64,000 nucleotides of DNA from Halicephalobus mephisto (GCA_009193035.1 SWDT01000004.1:434001-498000), one strand, 5' to 3'. Positions 1 to 11,649 are shown, numbered from the stretch's first letter. The notes: generated from the letters alone by a model not told the origin. Translations and numbers: made by a program.

Positions 1-960
1 AGAATTTAATAAAAATTTAAAATTCTGAAATTTGATAAAAATTTAAAAATTTTCGAGAATCTTGTAGAGGTTACTGTAATTTTATAAAATTTAATGGAAG
101 TTCCCAAAGATCAGTTGGAAGCTTCTGGAGCTTTTCTAAAATCCTTCAAACTTTCGATAAAAGTTTCTGAAAATTTTCAGAATTTTCCAGAATCCCAGTG
201 GAAATTTTTGAAGATTCTAAAATATTGTAAAAATTTCGAAAATCTTCCAAAATTTTAATAGAAATTTTTAAACATTTTATAAAATTTTTTAAAAATTTCG
301 AAAATCTTCCAAAATTTGAATAGAAATTTTTAAACATTTTATAAAATATTGTAAAAACTTCGAAAATCTTCCAAAATTTGAATAGAAATTTTTAAACATT
401 TTATAAAATATTGTAAAAACTTCGAAAATCTTCCAAAATTTTAATAGACGTTTCTGAAGTCACTTTGAATCCTCTAGAAATCCTCCAAAACCTCATAAAG
501 ATCCCAAAAATCAGCTTCTGAAGCTTTTCTAAAATCCTTCAAACTTTCGATAAAAATTTCTAAGAATTTTCCAGAATCCTAGTGGAAATTTTTGAAGATT
601 CTAAAATTTTTTAAAAATTTCGAAAATCTTCTAAAATTTTAATAGAAATTTTTAAACATTTTATAAAATTTTTTAAAAACTTCGAAAGTCTTCTGAAATT
701 TTAATAGAAATTTTTAAACATTTTATAAAATTTTTAAAAATTTCGAAAATCTTCCAAAATTTTAATAGACGTTTCTGAAGTCACTTTGAATCCTCTAGAA
801 ATCCCCCAAAACCTCATAAAGATCCCAAAAATCAGCTTCTGGAGATTTTCTAAAATATTTTTGAAATTAAAAAATTCAAAATCCCTGATTTTTTAATTTC
901 ATAATTTTTTTTGAAATAATTTTTTAAAAATATTTTTTAAAATTTTCTGACACCGTCATT
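1..960. repeat. AT-rich tandem array with higher-order structure
   Basis: The stretch repeats a unit of about 60 bp (TTTAATAGAAATTTTTAAAC followed by a TTTTATAAAATATTGTAAAA-like part). These units sit inside a longer block of about 330-380 bp: the phrase around TCAGCTTCTGGAGCTTTTCT recurs near 515 and 830, with a slightly different form near 112. No open frame looks coding, and the short minus-strand frame here is a by-product of the repeat. Confidence 0.8.
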
Positions 961-1100
961 ATTTACACTTTTTTAAAAACATTTGATACTTGAAAATGAA
1001 CAAATGCCCTGAGGCAGAATAGACCGATTGATCACCTGTTTTTTTTAAAAATTGCACGTGTTATTTGATTTTTGCAATTTTAACATTTGGCAGTTTTTCA

Positions 1101-3237
1101 ATGTCCGGAATGCTGAGAAGAAAAACGAATTCGACCAAAATTATTGGAAAATTTAAATTATCTCCAGGAACATTGAAATTTCTCATGAAAGGTAATAAAA
1201 AATTTTAAAATTACAAATTTGTTAAGAAGTTTATAATTTTTAAACAAAAAATTATGGATTTTTAAAATTTAAATTTAAAAATAATTTTGAAAAATTTTTG
1301 AATTATTTTAAAATGTAAAAATTTTAATGATTTTCTTTGTTAAAAATTGTAAATTTTGAAGTAATTAAAAAAAAGGAAAATTTTGAATTATTTTAAATGT
1401 AAAAATTTTAATGATTTTCTTTGTTAAAAATTGTAAATTTTTAGACTAAATTTATAATTTTTGATTTAAAAAAAAGTAATTTTTTTAATTTTAAAGTGAT
1501 TTAAAAAAAAGAAAAATTTTTTAATTATTTTTAAACACGAAAATTTTGATTTTATTTATAAAAAATTGTAAATTTTGAAGTAATTTAAAAAAAGGAAAAT
1601 TTTTAATTATGTTTAAATGTGAAAATTTTGATGATTTTCTTTGTTAAAAATTGTAAATTTTTGGACCAAATTTATAATTTTTATTTTAAAAATATTGTTT
1701 TTAAACGAATTCAATTTTTTTGCAAACTTCATTTTTTTATTTATTATTTATTACAATTTTAGCGTTTCAATTAATTTTTGCAAAAAGTGTATCGATTAAT
1801 TTTATTAATTTCTGAACAAAATTTAATTTTTTTAAATATAAATTATTTTATATTTTTTTTAATTTTTAAATAAAAATTATTTTGTATTTTAAAAATTTTT
1901 TAAATACAAATTTACTTTATTTTTTAAAATTTTTAAATAAAAATTATTTTTTTTTTGATTTTAAAAATTTTTTAAACAGAAATTTATTTTTTAAAGTTTT
2001 TAAATAAAAAATATTTTGTATTTTTTAAATTGGGTCCTAAGACGGAAATTTAATTTTTTGAAGATAATGTTGTTTTTTAGATGTCGAGGTGGACCTGGAG
2101 GACCTGCTTACGAACCCCTTCAACACCCAACCCCCTTCATTGGACGAGATCCAGAGACTTACTGGATTCAGAAGGGACTGGCTGATGTTCGTCTACAGAA
2201 ATTTCAAACAAGTTGGTTTTTATTAATTATTGTCTAAAAAATGTGTATTTTCTTCAAAATTCAATTTTTCATTATCTTCGATAAAAAAATTTTATTTTTT
2301 TAAATATTTTTTTTCAAAATTTAAAAATTAATTTTTTATTTTTTTTCAAATTTTAGAAATTTATTTTTTTATTAAAGATTTAAAATTTTTTATTTTTTTT
2401 CAAAATTTCAAAATTAATTTTTTTTATTAAAGATTTAAAATTTTTTATTTTTTTTTCTAAATTTAAAAATATTTTTTGTTTTTAATTTTTTAAAATTATT
2501 TTTAAAGATTTAAAATTTTTTATTTTTAAAATTGTTTTTTTGAATTTTGAATTTTAAAAATATTACTTTAGATCTGCTCCAATGGTCGTATGTGCCAGTC
2601 CCAATGGAGACAAATCTTCAGGTTGATCTTCAAAGGAGCTACAGATTACGATTTTGGAGATAGATTTTTCCTAGCCATTGCAGGAACGAGATCTCAGAAA
2701 TTGATCACTTTCGAAGATCTCATATTTTGTCTCTATGACATTTGTACAAGTATTCAGGATCCAGAAGGGACTTCCCAGAAGGCCAGTACTCCAAACATGA
2801 CAGCTGCTCAATTTGTGTTCAGTTTGATGCTTCCGGATCAGCACGGAAGGGTGGATGAAGAGGGATTTCTGAAGTACACAAGATCGATTTTTGACTTGAA
2901 TGCTTCTTTGGGAGAATCCAGTGCCTCAGGGGATGCTGCAACTTTCGGGATGATTCATCAAATAAGTACCAGTAACAATAGTCAATCGGCCTCTACTGAC
3001 AAGTCCGGAAACAGTAACGGAAGTAAAAACGACAAAAAAATAGAAACTCCTTGGATAACGAATCTCGCGAAAAAACAATTCAGAATCCTGGATGTCGATG
3101 GAGATGGCTACATTACGATCATCGATATTCAGAGACTTTTCGATCAGAAAAATACTTATTATGAATCCCTGTATTTGAAAGCAGAACAAGATAATTTTAA
3201 AAATAATTATAATCAGTTACAACAATGTAAAGGATGA
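1101..3237 (+). CDS. Divergent neuronal-calcium-sensor-like EF-hand protein
   Basis: Three exons join in phase: 1101-1191 (ends GG|GTAATA), 2081-2211 (after TTTTTTAG, ends CAA|GTTGGT) and 2572-3237 (after ACTTTAG). They give a protein of 295 residues. The segment LTGFRRDWLMFVYRNFKQ followed by a Cys-rich turn resembles the first, non-binding EF-hand of NCS/KChIP proteins. The next two hands (around FLAIAGTRSQKLITFEDLIF and LPDQHGRVDEEGF) lack several calcium ligands. The last loop, DVDGDGYITIIDI, is canonical. A Ser/Asn-rich insert of about 50 residues precedes that last hand, and no transmembrane span is visible. Such proteins act as cytoplasmic calcium sensors; that role is inferred from the family. 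The ATG at 1101 follows TTTGGCAG, a possible cis or trans splice acceptor. The partner protein cannot be named, and an upstream exon cannot be excluded. Confidence 0.8.
1192..2080 (+). other. Intron 1 of the EF-hand gene
   Basis: Low-complexity AT-rich intron. A unit of roughly 110 bp, holding AATTATTTTTAAATGTAAAA and GATTTTCTTTGTTAAAAATT, is repeated about four times between 1290 and 1680. The rest is A/T homopolymer mixture. I see no gene. Confidence 0.75.
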
Positions 3238-3520
3238 TAAAATTTTATTTTTTTAAAAATTAATTTTATATTTAAAAAAAAACTAATTTTATGTATTTTT
3301 TAAAAAAAATTAGTTTTATATTTTAAAAAAAATTAATTTTATATATATTGTTTAAAAATTTATTTTATATTTTCTTTTTGAATTTATTTTATATTTTTTT
3401 TTTTGAATTTATTTTATATATTTTTTATGAATTTATTTTATATTTTTTTTTTTGAATTTATTTTATATTTTTTTTTTGAATTTATTTTATATATTTTTTT
3501 TTGACTTTATTTTTGTTAAG
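3238..3520. repeat. Simple TTTATTTTATAT repeat after the EF-hand gene
   Basis: About ten imperfect copies of a 25-30 bp unit built on GAATTTATTTTATATTTTTT. It covers the 3' flank of the EF-hand gene. Confidence 0.8.
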
Positions 3521-3885
3521 TTCTTGGTTTTAGGGTTTGCCAGTAGCAGGTGAGAACAATAGATATCGAGTAAATTACAATGAATCAAGGAGTAAATCCT
3601 ATTTTAGGCTTTAATATGGGCTGTTTTCGACTAGGAATAACTACTTTCTGAAGACGTGTTAGTCCTCTTGTTATCTTGGATTCACTGGTCCTAACAATTT
3701 TATATAGTGTATTTTTAGGTTATGAAAACTTGTGCCAAAGTAATTATTAGATTTTCGTGGAGCTTCTGGTTCACATGGAAATGAGAAATAAGTCTCGACG
3801 TATTCGAAGACGGCCGTAGTGGAGAACGGCAGATGAATCATCAATGCTAAAAAGGCAAGCGGACCTCCACACTTCACTATCAATG
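3521..3885. other. Unique-looking intergenic stretch, no gene called
   Basis: Base composition is more balanced than its surroundings and no tandem repeat is seen. A 70-codon frame is open on the minus strand (3883-3671), but it starts with TTG and has no recognisable family or splice context. It could be a 3' untranslated region or old unique DNA. Confidence 0.4.
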
Positions 3886-4648
3886 TACAGTAGAACTTGG
3901 ATATAAGATACCCCCTTGGAACTGGTCAAAGCGTATGTTATAAGAAATAATATATTATAGCGGGGATAAATTTGAAGACAGACTAACTTAGCTCACTCAC
4001 TCAAACCGTATGCTATAATCCGAGATATGTTATAGCTAGGATATCTTATATTCAAGTTATGCTGTATTACAATTTCGAAATAAACTTATTCCATTTTTAT
4101 TTTGATGATAGTATTACAGTAGAACTTGGATATAAGATACCCCCTTAGCATATGGCAAAGTGTATGTTATAAGAAAAGATATATCATAGAGGGGTAAATT
4201 TGAAGACAGACTAACCAACTAAACTCATTCAGACTGTATTCTATAACAAGAGATATCTTATAGAAGGTATCTTATATCCAAGTTCTACTGTATACCCTTT
4301 GTGATAAGATACGTTTTGACCATCCCAAGGGGGTATTTTATATTCAAGTTATACTGTATTATAACGGGGTAAATTTGAAGACAGACTAACCAACTAAACT
4401 CACTCAGACTGTATGCTATAACAAGGGATATCTTATAAGAGATATCTTATATCCAAGTTCTACTGTATACCCTTTGTGATAAGATACGCTTTGGCTGGTC
4501 CCAAACAGATATCTTATATCCAAGTTCTACTGTATTATAGCAAGGGTAAATTTGAAGACAAACTAACCAACTAAACTTATTCTGACCGTATGTTATAACA
4601 AAGGATATCTTATAAAAGATATCTTATATCCAAGTTCTACTGTATCCC
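3886..4648. mobile_element. Cluster of MITE-like inverted-repeat elements
   Basis: Each full unit starts TACAGTAGAACTTGGATATA and ends with the inverse of that sequence (ATATCCAAGTTCTACTGTA). It is flanked by TA, as expected of non-autonomous Tc1/mariner-type elements. A first unit runs about 3888-4072, a second about 4115-4293, and further partial or nested ones reach 4648. The internal part GGGTAAATTTGAAGACAGAC is shared by all of them. No transposase is present. Assignment to Tc1/mariner rests only on the TA ends and element size. Confidence 0.75.
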
Positions 4649-4773
4649 AAGAAGTAACCAAAAATTCAACAAATAACTTTCAAAACCAAAATTATCCAAA
4701 TTTTTTCTAAAAAATGATTTTTATCTAACTTTTTCCTTTTAACAGTTATACAGTACTTGAAAATTATAGAATT

Positions 4774-7700
4774 TTACTGAATCATTTTCTTAAAAAATTG
4801 ATCTGTATCTAGTTTTGTGGACTTGTAACAGAGATCGGCATAAGTGCTGAAGGACGAATTTCCTACTGTAGAAGGGTCCGAGATGTATCCACTGGTGTCG
4901 GTACTCAGACTGTCCGTGGTGGATTGACTTGTGCTGGGGGAGTTCCTTTGATTATAGGGATTACTGTAGTTTTGCTGGATGTAAACTGGATAATTGTTGA
5001 AGACTATTTGTCTGGGGATCTGATTCTGGACCACGGTGTTCTGGTAGCACGGGTACTGTACCTGGTCCGGAGGCCCGTAAGGACTCGGGACGGAGGACTG
5101 ACAGTAATCCTGGTAATAGTCGTAGGAATAAGGAGTTCTTTGATTGTATTCCATCTGGTTACTGTAGCAGTAATTTCCTTGGTAAATACAGTAATCGGGT
5201 CTGGGGTAACCAACTTCGGTCCACTGGGGCCTCCTCTTCCTCGATTTTCTGGTTTCTTGGAGGACTTCCGGATTCTGATGGTGTACTGTATAAGACCCCA
5301 CTTGAGTACTGTAACAAGGGTCTCGACAGGTCGGGATTCTGTTTTCTTTCAGATTTTTTGCCGATTTTCGCAAAATTGCACTGGCCAGATCGTGGAGTCC
5401 TTTTTCGGAGGCGAATTGACTGGCCGTTATTCCGTCTTCATCTTCTTCGTTCAAATCCTGAGGCAAAATTTTCTCGATTAAATAATAAGCGATTTTAATC
5501 CTGTTATTTTCGATCGCAAAAAATAACGGTGTTCGTTTTTTGAAGTCCTTTGAAGAAATATTTGCGTTTTTTTGAATTAAAATTTTTACGATTTCGAAAT
5601 TTCCACAAGAAACAGCTTCATGCAAGGGTGTCCTGCCACGACAATCGGTTTTTCTTTTGTCTCCGACGGAATTCAGATCTATCAATGGATGACTCAGAAG
5701 GAGATTGAGGATATCCAGATGTGAATCCCCGATTCTGGCGCATTTTTTAAGAACATTGTCGTTGTTCCCGATCGGACCGTTGACGTCGATTCCGGGTTTT
5801 TTGAGTAATTTTTCGACGATTTTTCCGGATCCAGAACACACGGCGAGATAAAGAGGAGTTTCGCCTTTGTCGTTGGGACTGTTGATGTTCACTTTGTCGA
5901 TCAGGTAATCCGTAACTAAGAACAAGTTCAATTTTATGGAATAATGGAGAGGGGTGGAGTCGGAGTCGTCTTCGACGTCCAACTGGGCACCGTGGGATTC
6001 CAGAAGTCGAATTTCGGACAAAATTGTTGATTCTGATTTTTCAGAAGACAAAATTGACAAATGAACACAAGTTCTTCCTTCTTCGTCGACGGCATTGATG
6101 AAAGGGATCAAGTCCTCTGGGATGAAAGTTAATCCGTTTTTATCCTTCAGCATCTGGTGGAGTTTCGTCGAATATTTCGTAATCGGCTGCAGTACTGATT
6201 TTTGAAAATGATTTTGAGTGATTATTTTTCCTGAAAAAAATTCTAAAATTATTTTAAAATTTTTAAAATTATTAAAATTTTTAAAATTATTAAAATTAAA
6301 GATTTAGAAACTTCTATAGGATTTTAAAAACTTCCAGAAGTTTATACAGAATTATTAGAAATCCCAAATTTTTTTTACATTGTTCTGTAAATTTCTGGAG
6401 ATTTTTACAAAATTAATTAAGAATTCTATAAGCTTCTGAAAAATTCTACAGAATTATGAAGAATCTCTAAAATTTCCACATTGCTCTGTAAACTTCCAGA
6501 AGTTTATACAGTAATATAAAAAGTCCCTAAAATTTCTACATTGCTCTGTAAACTTCCAGAAACTTCTACAGTATTATGAAGAATCTCTAAGATTTCTACA
6601 TTGTTCTATAAACTTCTGAAAGCTTCTACAGAATTATGAAAAGTCTATAAAACTTCTACATTGCTCTGTAAACTTCCAGAAGTTTATACAGTAATATAAA
6701 AAATCCCTAAAATTTCTACATTGCTCTGTAAACTTCCAAAAGTTTACAGAATTATAAAAAGTCCCTAAAATTTCCACATTATTCTGTAAACTTCCAGAAG
6801 TTTATACAGTAATATAAAAAGTCCCTAAAATTTCCACATTATTCTGTAAACTTCCAGAAGTTTATACAGTAATATAAAAAGTCCCTAAAATTTCCACATT
6901 ATTCTGTAAACTTCCAGAAGTTTATACAGTAATATGAAAAGTCTCTAAAATTTCTACATTGTTCTATAAACTTCTGAAAGCTTCTACAGAATTATGAAAA
7001 GTCTATAAAACTTCTACATTGCTCTGGAAGCTTCTACAGTAATATAAAAATTCCCCAAAATTTCTACATTGTTCTGTAAGCTTCCAGAAACTTCTACAGA
7101 ATTATGAAGAATTCTATAAATTTCTAGAAGATTCTACAAACTTTCAAAAAGTTCTACAGACTTCTGGAAGATTTTAGAATCACTTCATGATTCCAGAATC
7201 CTACTGTAAATTTCGTAATTTTTAACCACAAACCGTCTTCTGGAGAGATTCCCGGAAAGTGAACTGCGGTCGTACGGACGATTTTTTGTTTTTTTCCGAC
7301 TCCGACCACGACGATTAAAAACAGCAAAAATACAGTAATAAATAAAATTTTTCCAATAATAGATTCATCTTTTTCAAATGTTTTTTTCGAATCCAATCTG
7401 GCTTCGGCGATGGCAGCTCCGAACAAGTTTGTCGATTTTTCGGAATTTAGAGATTTTAAAAATTGAAAAACATCTTTGATTTTTTCTTTTTTTTCGACTT
7501 TAATAAAAATTTGAACAAATTCGTTTTTTTCAAACATTTCAGAAATTTGGTCCAGAATTATTCTGTTTTTTCTTCCTGAAGTTCTGGTCCATCTGAAGGC
7601 CTCGATTTCTCCGTTTTCGTCCGTGACGTAAGAAACGGGAATTTTCAAAACCGAATTTAATCGAAAAAGTAAAAAATCTGCTTTTTCTTCGTCGAAACTA

Positions 7701-9549
7701 TCTGGATTAAACTCGAATACGATTTCGATTATCTGGTTGTCTGATTCCGAAATACAATCACCTCCATCAAAGCCACAGATTACTGTATTACAGGCCTCAT
7801 CACAAACTCCGTCTGATTTCCTCATTTGGCAGAAACTTGGACAATACTCAATTTCCGGAAGAATCTCGAGCGTACTGTATTCCAAAGTAGATTCTAGGGA
7901 GGATACTGTAGTTGGTGATACTGTAGTTGATGATACTGTAGAAGATACTGTAGTTGGTGATACTGTAGAAGATACTGTAGTTGATGGTACTGTACTTGAT
8001 GGTACTGTAGTCAATGATACTGTACTTGATGATACTGTAGTTGATGGTACTGTAGATGTCGAAATAGTGGATTCTGTAGAATTTTTCAATTTTGTTTTAT
8101 TTTCAAAATTACTTGTTTCTTCAGTTGTGAATATTGTTGAAAATATTTTTTCAACATCAGTATCGTTTTTAATTTCGCATCTGTAGCCTCCGTAGATGTC
8201 TGTGACGAAACATTTCTCGTCTTCAGAACAAGGAGAAAGTTGACAAATATTTTCTACTTTGATTTCGCAATATCTCCCGGTGAATCCAGCAGGACAAGAA
8301 CAAAAAAAATCATCGACCAAATCGTGGCAAATTCCGTCATTTTGACAAGGATCGAATTTACAATCGTTGTCATTAATCTAAAAATTTAAAAATTTAGAAA
8401 AATCTAAAAATTATAAAAATTATAAAAATTTAGAAAAATTATAAATTTAAAATTATTAAAGTTGTTCAAAAACCAATTTTTCGAAATTAAGATTTAGATA
8501 TTTTTAAAATCTTTAAGATATTGTAGAACATTCGAAAAAAGTTATTTTAGATTTTAGAAGATCTTCAGGAGCTCCGAAGAAGTTAGACGAGATTTCAAGT
8601 TTCTACCGTATACTAGAAAACTCTAAAGAAACTTTTCCTTTCAGTCTGGAGAACTTCTAAGTTTTCAAATTTCTAAATTTCTAAGAAGTTAGACAAAATT
8701 TCAAGTTTCTACCGTATTCCAGAAAATTCCAAAACTTTCTAAAATGTCTGATAAATTTTTGAACCTCCTACCGTATACTAGAAAACTCTAAAGAAACTTT
8801 TCCTTTCAGTCTAGAAAATTTCAATTTTTAAATTTCAAAATTTCTAAGAAGTTAGACCAGATTTGAAGTTTCTACCGTATTCCAGAAAATTCCAAAACTT
8901 TCTAAAATGTCTGATAAATTTTTGAACCTCCTACCGTACACTAGAAAATTCTAAAGAAACTTTTCCTTTAAATCTAGAAAATTTCAGTTTTCAAATTTCA
9001 AAATTTCTATAAAGATACAGTATCCAAAAAACTTACTTCGCAGTACTTTCCAGAAAATCCGACTTCGCATTCGCATTTGAAGTCGCTTGAATTCGAAGAA
9101 ATTTTTCCATTTTGACAAGGATTGATCCAGATTCTGGACTCCATTCGATGTTCACAAAATTCTCCAAAATATCCTTCTGAACAGATACATTGATAATTTT
9201 CAAATTCATAATCCGGAAAACAAACACCGTAATTTCTGCAGCGATTCTGAAGACAAGGATCTGACTTCAATTTTTCGCAATTTTCGCCGGTGAATCTCGT
9301 TTGGCAGACGCAGGATTCTGATCCGAGGTGGTTTTTCTGACAGATTCCGCCATGAAGACAAATTTGGTTTTCGCATTTGTTCGAAAATGGAGCCGGATTT
9401 TCGCAATGAAGTCCTTCGAATCCGTTTTTACAGTAGCACTTGTAAGATGCTCCGAAGCCGAAGCAGAATCCGTCGTTGAGACAAGGATTGACTTCGCAAA
9501 TTCCCTCCACTACCGTAATAAATACAAAAATTAAAAAAATCACCGACAT
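4774..9549 (-). CDS. Notch receptor (LIN-12/GLP-1 type), compact form
   Basis: Three exons join in phase: 9549-9037 (ends GAA|GTAAGT), 8377-7234 (after AATTTTTAG, ends GACG|GTTTGT) and 6230-4774 (after TTTTTTTCAG). The product is 1037 residues. In order: signal peptide 1-16; four EGF-like modules 18-171 (the fourth lacks two cysteines); two more, about 177-238; a Ser/Thr/Val/Pro-rich linker 271-340; a single LNR (C350-C379, ending GFDGGDC); a heterodimerisation-like domain 385-506 with a basic loop GRKNR at 439-443; a membrane span about 511-532 ending VVVGVG, like a gamma-secretase site; a short RAM-like segment; ankyrin repeats about 601-840; a basic stretch KSRKRRPQ; and a Tyr/Gln/Ser-rich tail. 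It would be a surface receptor whose cleaved intracellular part acts in the nucleus with a CSL factor (family knowledge). C. elegans LIN-12 and GLP-1 are longer (about 1430 and 1295 residues) and have three LNRs. Confidence 0.93.
6231..7233 (-). repeat. Notch intron 2, filled with a 60-bp tandem repeat
   Basis: The intron carries about 14 copies of a unit of roughly 60 bp, with AACTTCCAGAAGTTTATACA and a following TCCCTAAAATTTCCACATT-like part. Copies between 6740 and 6960 are almost identical, so the array expanded recently. The inverted words CTTCCAGAAG and TTCTGTAAA could fold. Confidence 0.8.
8378..9036 (-). repeat. Notch intron 1, with three long direct repeats
   Basis: Three copies of a segment that includes CTACCGTATACTAGAAAACT and AAAGAAACTTTTCCTTTCAG lie near 8600, 8770 and 8935, each followed by a related segment with ACCGTATTCCAGAAAATTCC. 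The remainder is AT-rich. Splice ends match a standard intron (GTAAGT...TTTTTAG on the minus strand). Confidence 0.7.
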
Positions 9550-9551
9550 TT

Positions 9552-9905
9552 AAAAAATAAAAATTTTAAAAATGATCGAAAAAATCAAACTTTTTCGATT
9601 TTGTAAATTTTTAAGGTTGTCCAAAAAAATCCCAAATCTCAGATTTACCGATTTTCCCATGATCGGCAAATTCGGCTTTGATTTCCGTTTCACACAAGAG
9701 GCCATAAAACGACATCCTTGGCCTGGGAAAGATCCATTTCAACAAGTGCGAAGGTGGTCCCAAGACCCCCCGAGAACAGATCGAGGCTCACACTCAACAA
9801 CCGGAACAATGACCGACGATGGACCCCCATCAATGGGAATTTTTTATTTACTCAACTCCAGAAGTCAATTATGATCATTTATGGACTTGGAAAAATTAAA
9901 TAATT
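9552..9905 (-). promoter_or_regulatory. Notch 5' flank with two RTGGGAA words
   Basis: This 350-bp stretch just upstream of the Notch ATG is non-repetitive and more GC-balanced than the surrounding satellites. It holds ATGGGAA at 9833-9839 and its inverse TTCCCAT at 9654-9660. RTGGGAA is the published binding core of CSL/LAG-1, the nuclear partner of Notch. Promoter function and autoregulation are inferences. The plus-strand frame here lacks any family resemblance. Confidence 0.4.
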
Positions 9906-11640
9906 TTACAAAAATTGAAATAAATATTTAAAAAATTAAAAATAAATATTTAAAAAATTAAAAATTAACTTTAAAAAAAATTGAAATAAATATTTAAAAA
10001 ATTAAAAATTAACTTTAAAAAAAATCAAAAATAAATATTTAAAAAATTAAAAACATAAAAAATTAGAAATAAGTAAAAAAAATATATTTTAAAAAATCAA
10101 AAATAAATATTTTAAAAAATTTATTTTTATTTATATTTATTTTAAAAAATGTAGTTTTATTTATATTTATTTTCAAAAAATTTATTTTTATTTATATTTA
10201 TTTTAAAAAATTTATTTATATTTATTTTAAAAAATAATTTTTTTTTGATAAAATTTTCCCCTTGATGCCTCAGGCGAAAGTGTGATTTTAAAAAAAATAA
10301 ATAAATTGAATCTTCTTCATCGATTTGACCTACAAGATTGATTTCCTTGTCAAAAATAAAAATCTAGAAAATAAAAAAATAAAATGCAAAAAAATAATTT
10401 AAAAAATATTTTTGAAAAACGAAAATTTTAAAAATCAAAAAATATTTAAAATAAAAAATAATTTTTTTTAAATTTCAAAAAAATAAAAAATATTTCTTTT
10501 TATTAAAAATTAAAAATACTTTTTTTTACAGAAAATTAAAAATTAAAAATATTTTTTTTTTTTAAAATAAAAAAATAAGAAAATCCCTTCGACTAAAAAC
10601 TTGAAAAATAAGAAAATAAGAAAATTAGAGATCCGTTTCTTCAAGAAGTCTAAAAGTAGGAAAATTAAGAATGCTTTATTTGCCAAAATTCAGAAAACTG
10701 GAAAAATAGAAGTTTTTTAAAAAATTCAAAAAGTAAAAAGTACTTTTTCATCAAGAACTCCAAAAAAAGAAAAATAAAAAGATTTAAAAAAATAAAATAT
10801 CTTTTATATATAAAATAAAAATATTTTTTGTAAAAACTTCGAAAAAAATATTTTTTTTAATAAAATAAAAAATATTTTTTTTATAAATTTTTAAAAAATA
10901 AATAATATTTTTTTGTAAAATGTTAAAAAATTTAAAAATTGTCCCTTGATTTTTGATTTTTTTTGTTTTTCAAAGTTCCGCAATAAATTTCAAATATTCT
11001 TCAATTTTAATTTTCTCAGTATTTTTTTGATTTTTAGTCCAATGTTGAAACTAAAAAATTTTCATGGTCGATTTATTTCATATAAAAATTGGTCTTCCAG
11101 AAAAACCATTTTTCTGCTTCAAAACTTTCAAAATTTATTTTTTATAAAAATTTTGATTTTTTTAATAAAAATTTTATTCATTTTTATATAAAATTTAATT
11201 TTATTTTTTTTATAAAATTCAAACTTAATTTTTTTAAATAAAATTTAATTTTAATTATGATTTTTTTAATAATAATTTTGTTTATTTTTTTTATAAAATT
11301 TTATTTTAATTTTTTTAATAATAATTTTATTTTTATTTTTAATAAAATTTTATTTTGTTTTTTTTATAAAATTTTATTTTTCTAATTTTGATTTTTTAAA
11401 TAATAATTTTGTTTATTTTTTTTATAAAACTTTATTTTTATTTTTTTAATAATAATTTTATTTTTATTTTTTTAATAATAATTTTATTTTTTTTTGATAA
11501 AATTCTAACTTTATTTTTTTTTATAAAATTTATTTTTAATTATGATTTTTTTAATAATAATTTTGTTTATTTTTTTTTTATAAAATTTATTTTTTATTTT
11601 TTTTAATAATTATTTATTTTTTATAAAATTCAAACTTTAT
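9906..11640. repeat. Low-complexity AT tract
   Basis: Runs of AAATATTTAAAAAATTAAAA units (9910-10100), TTTATTTTTATTTATATTTA units (10100-10230) and TAATAATTTTATTTTTATTT units (11210-11640). Short more complex islands occur near 10250-10360 and 10560-10700. Nothing looks coding. Confidence 0.8.
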
Positions 11641-11649
11641 TTTTAATTA

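Noticed and set aside
4924..5481. 185-codon plus-strand frame with Val-rich hydrophobic text
   Set aside because: It is antisense to the ankyrin/tail exon of Notch, which is supported by domain content and splicing.
7737..8186. Plus-strand frame with DTVVDDTVVGDTV repeats
   Set aside because: Antisense of the Ser/Thr linker minisatellite in the Notch exon.
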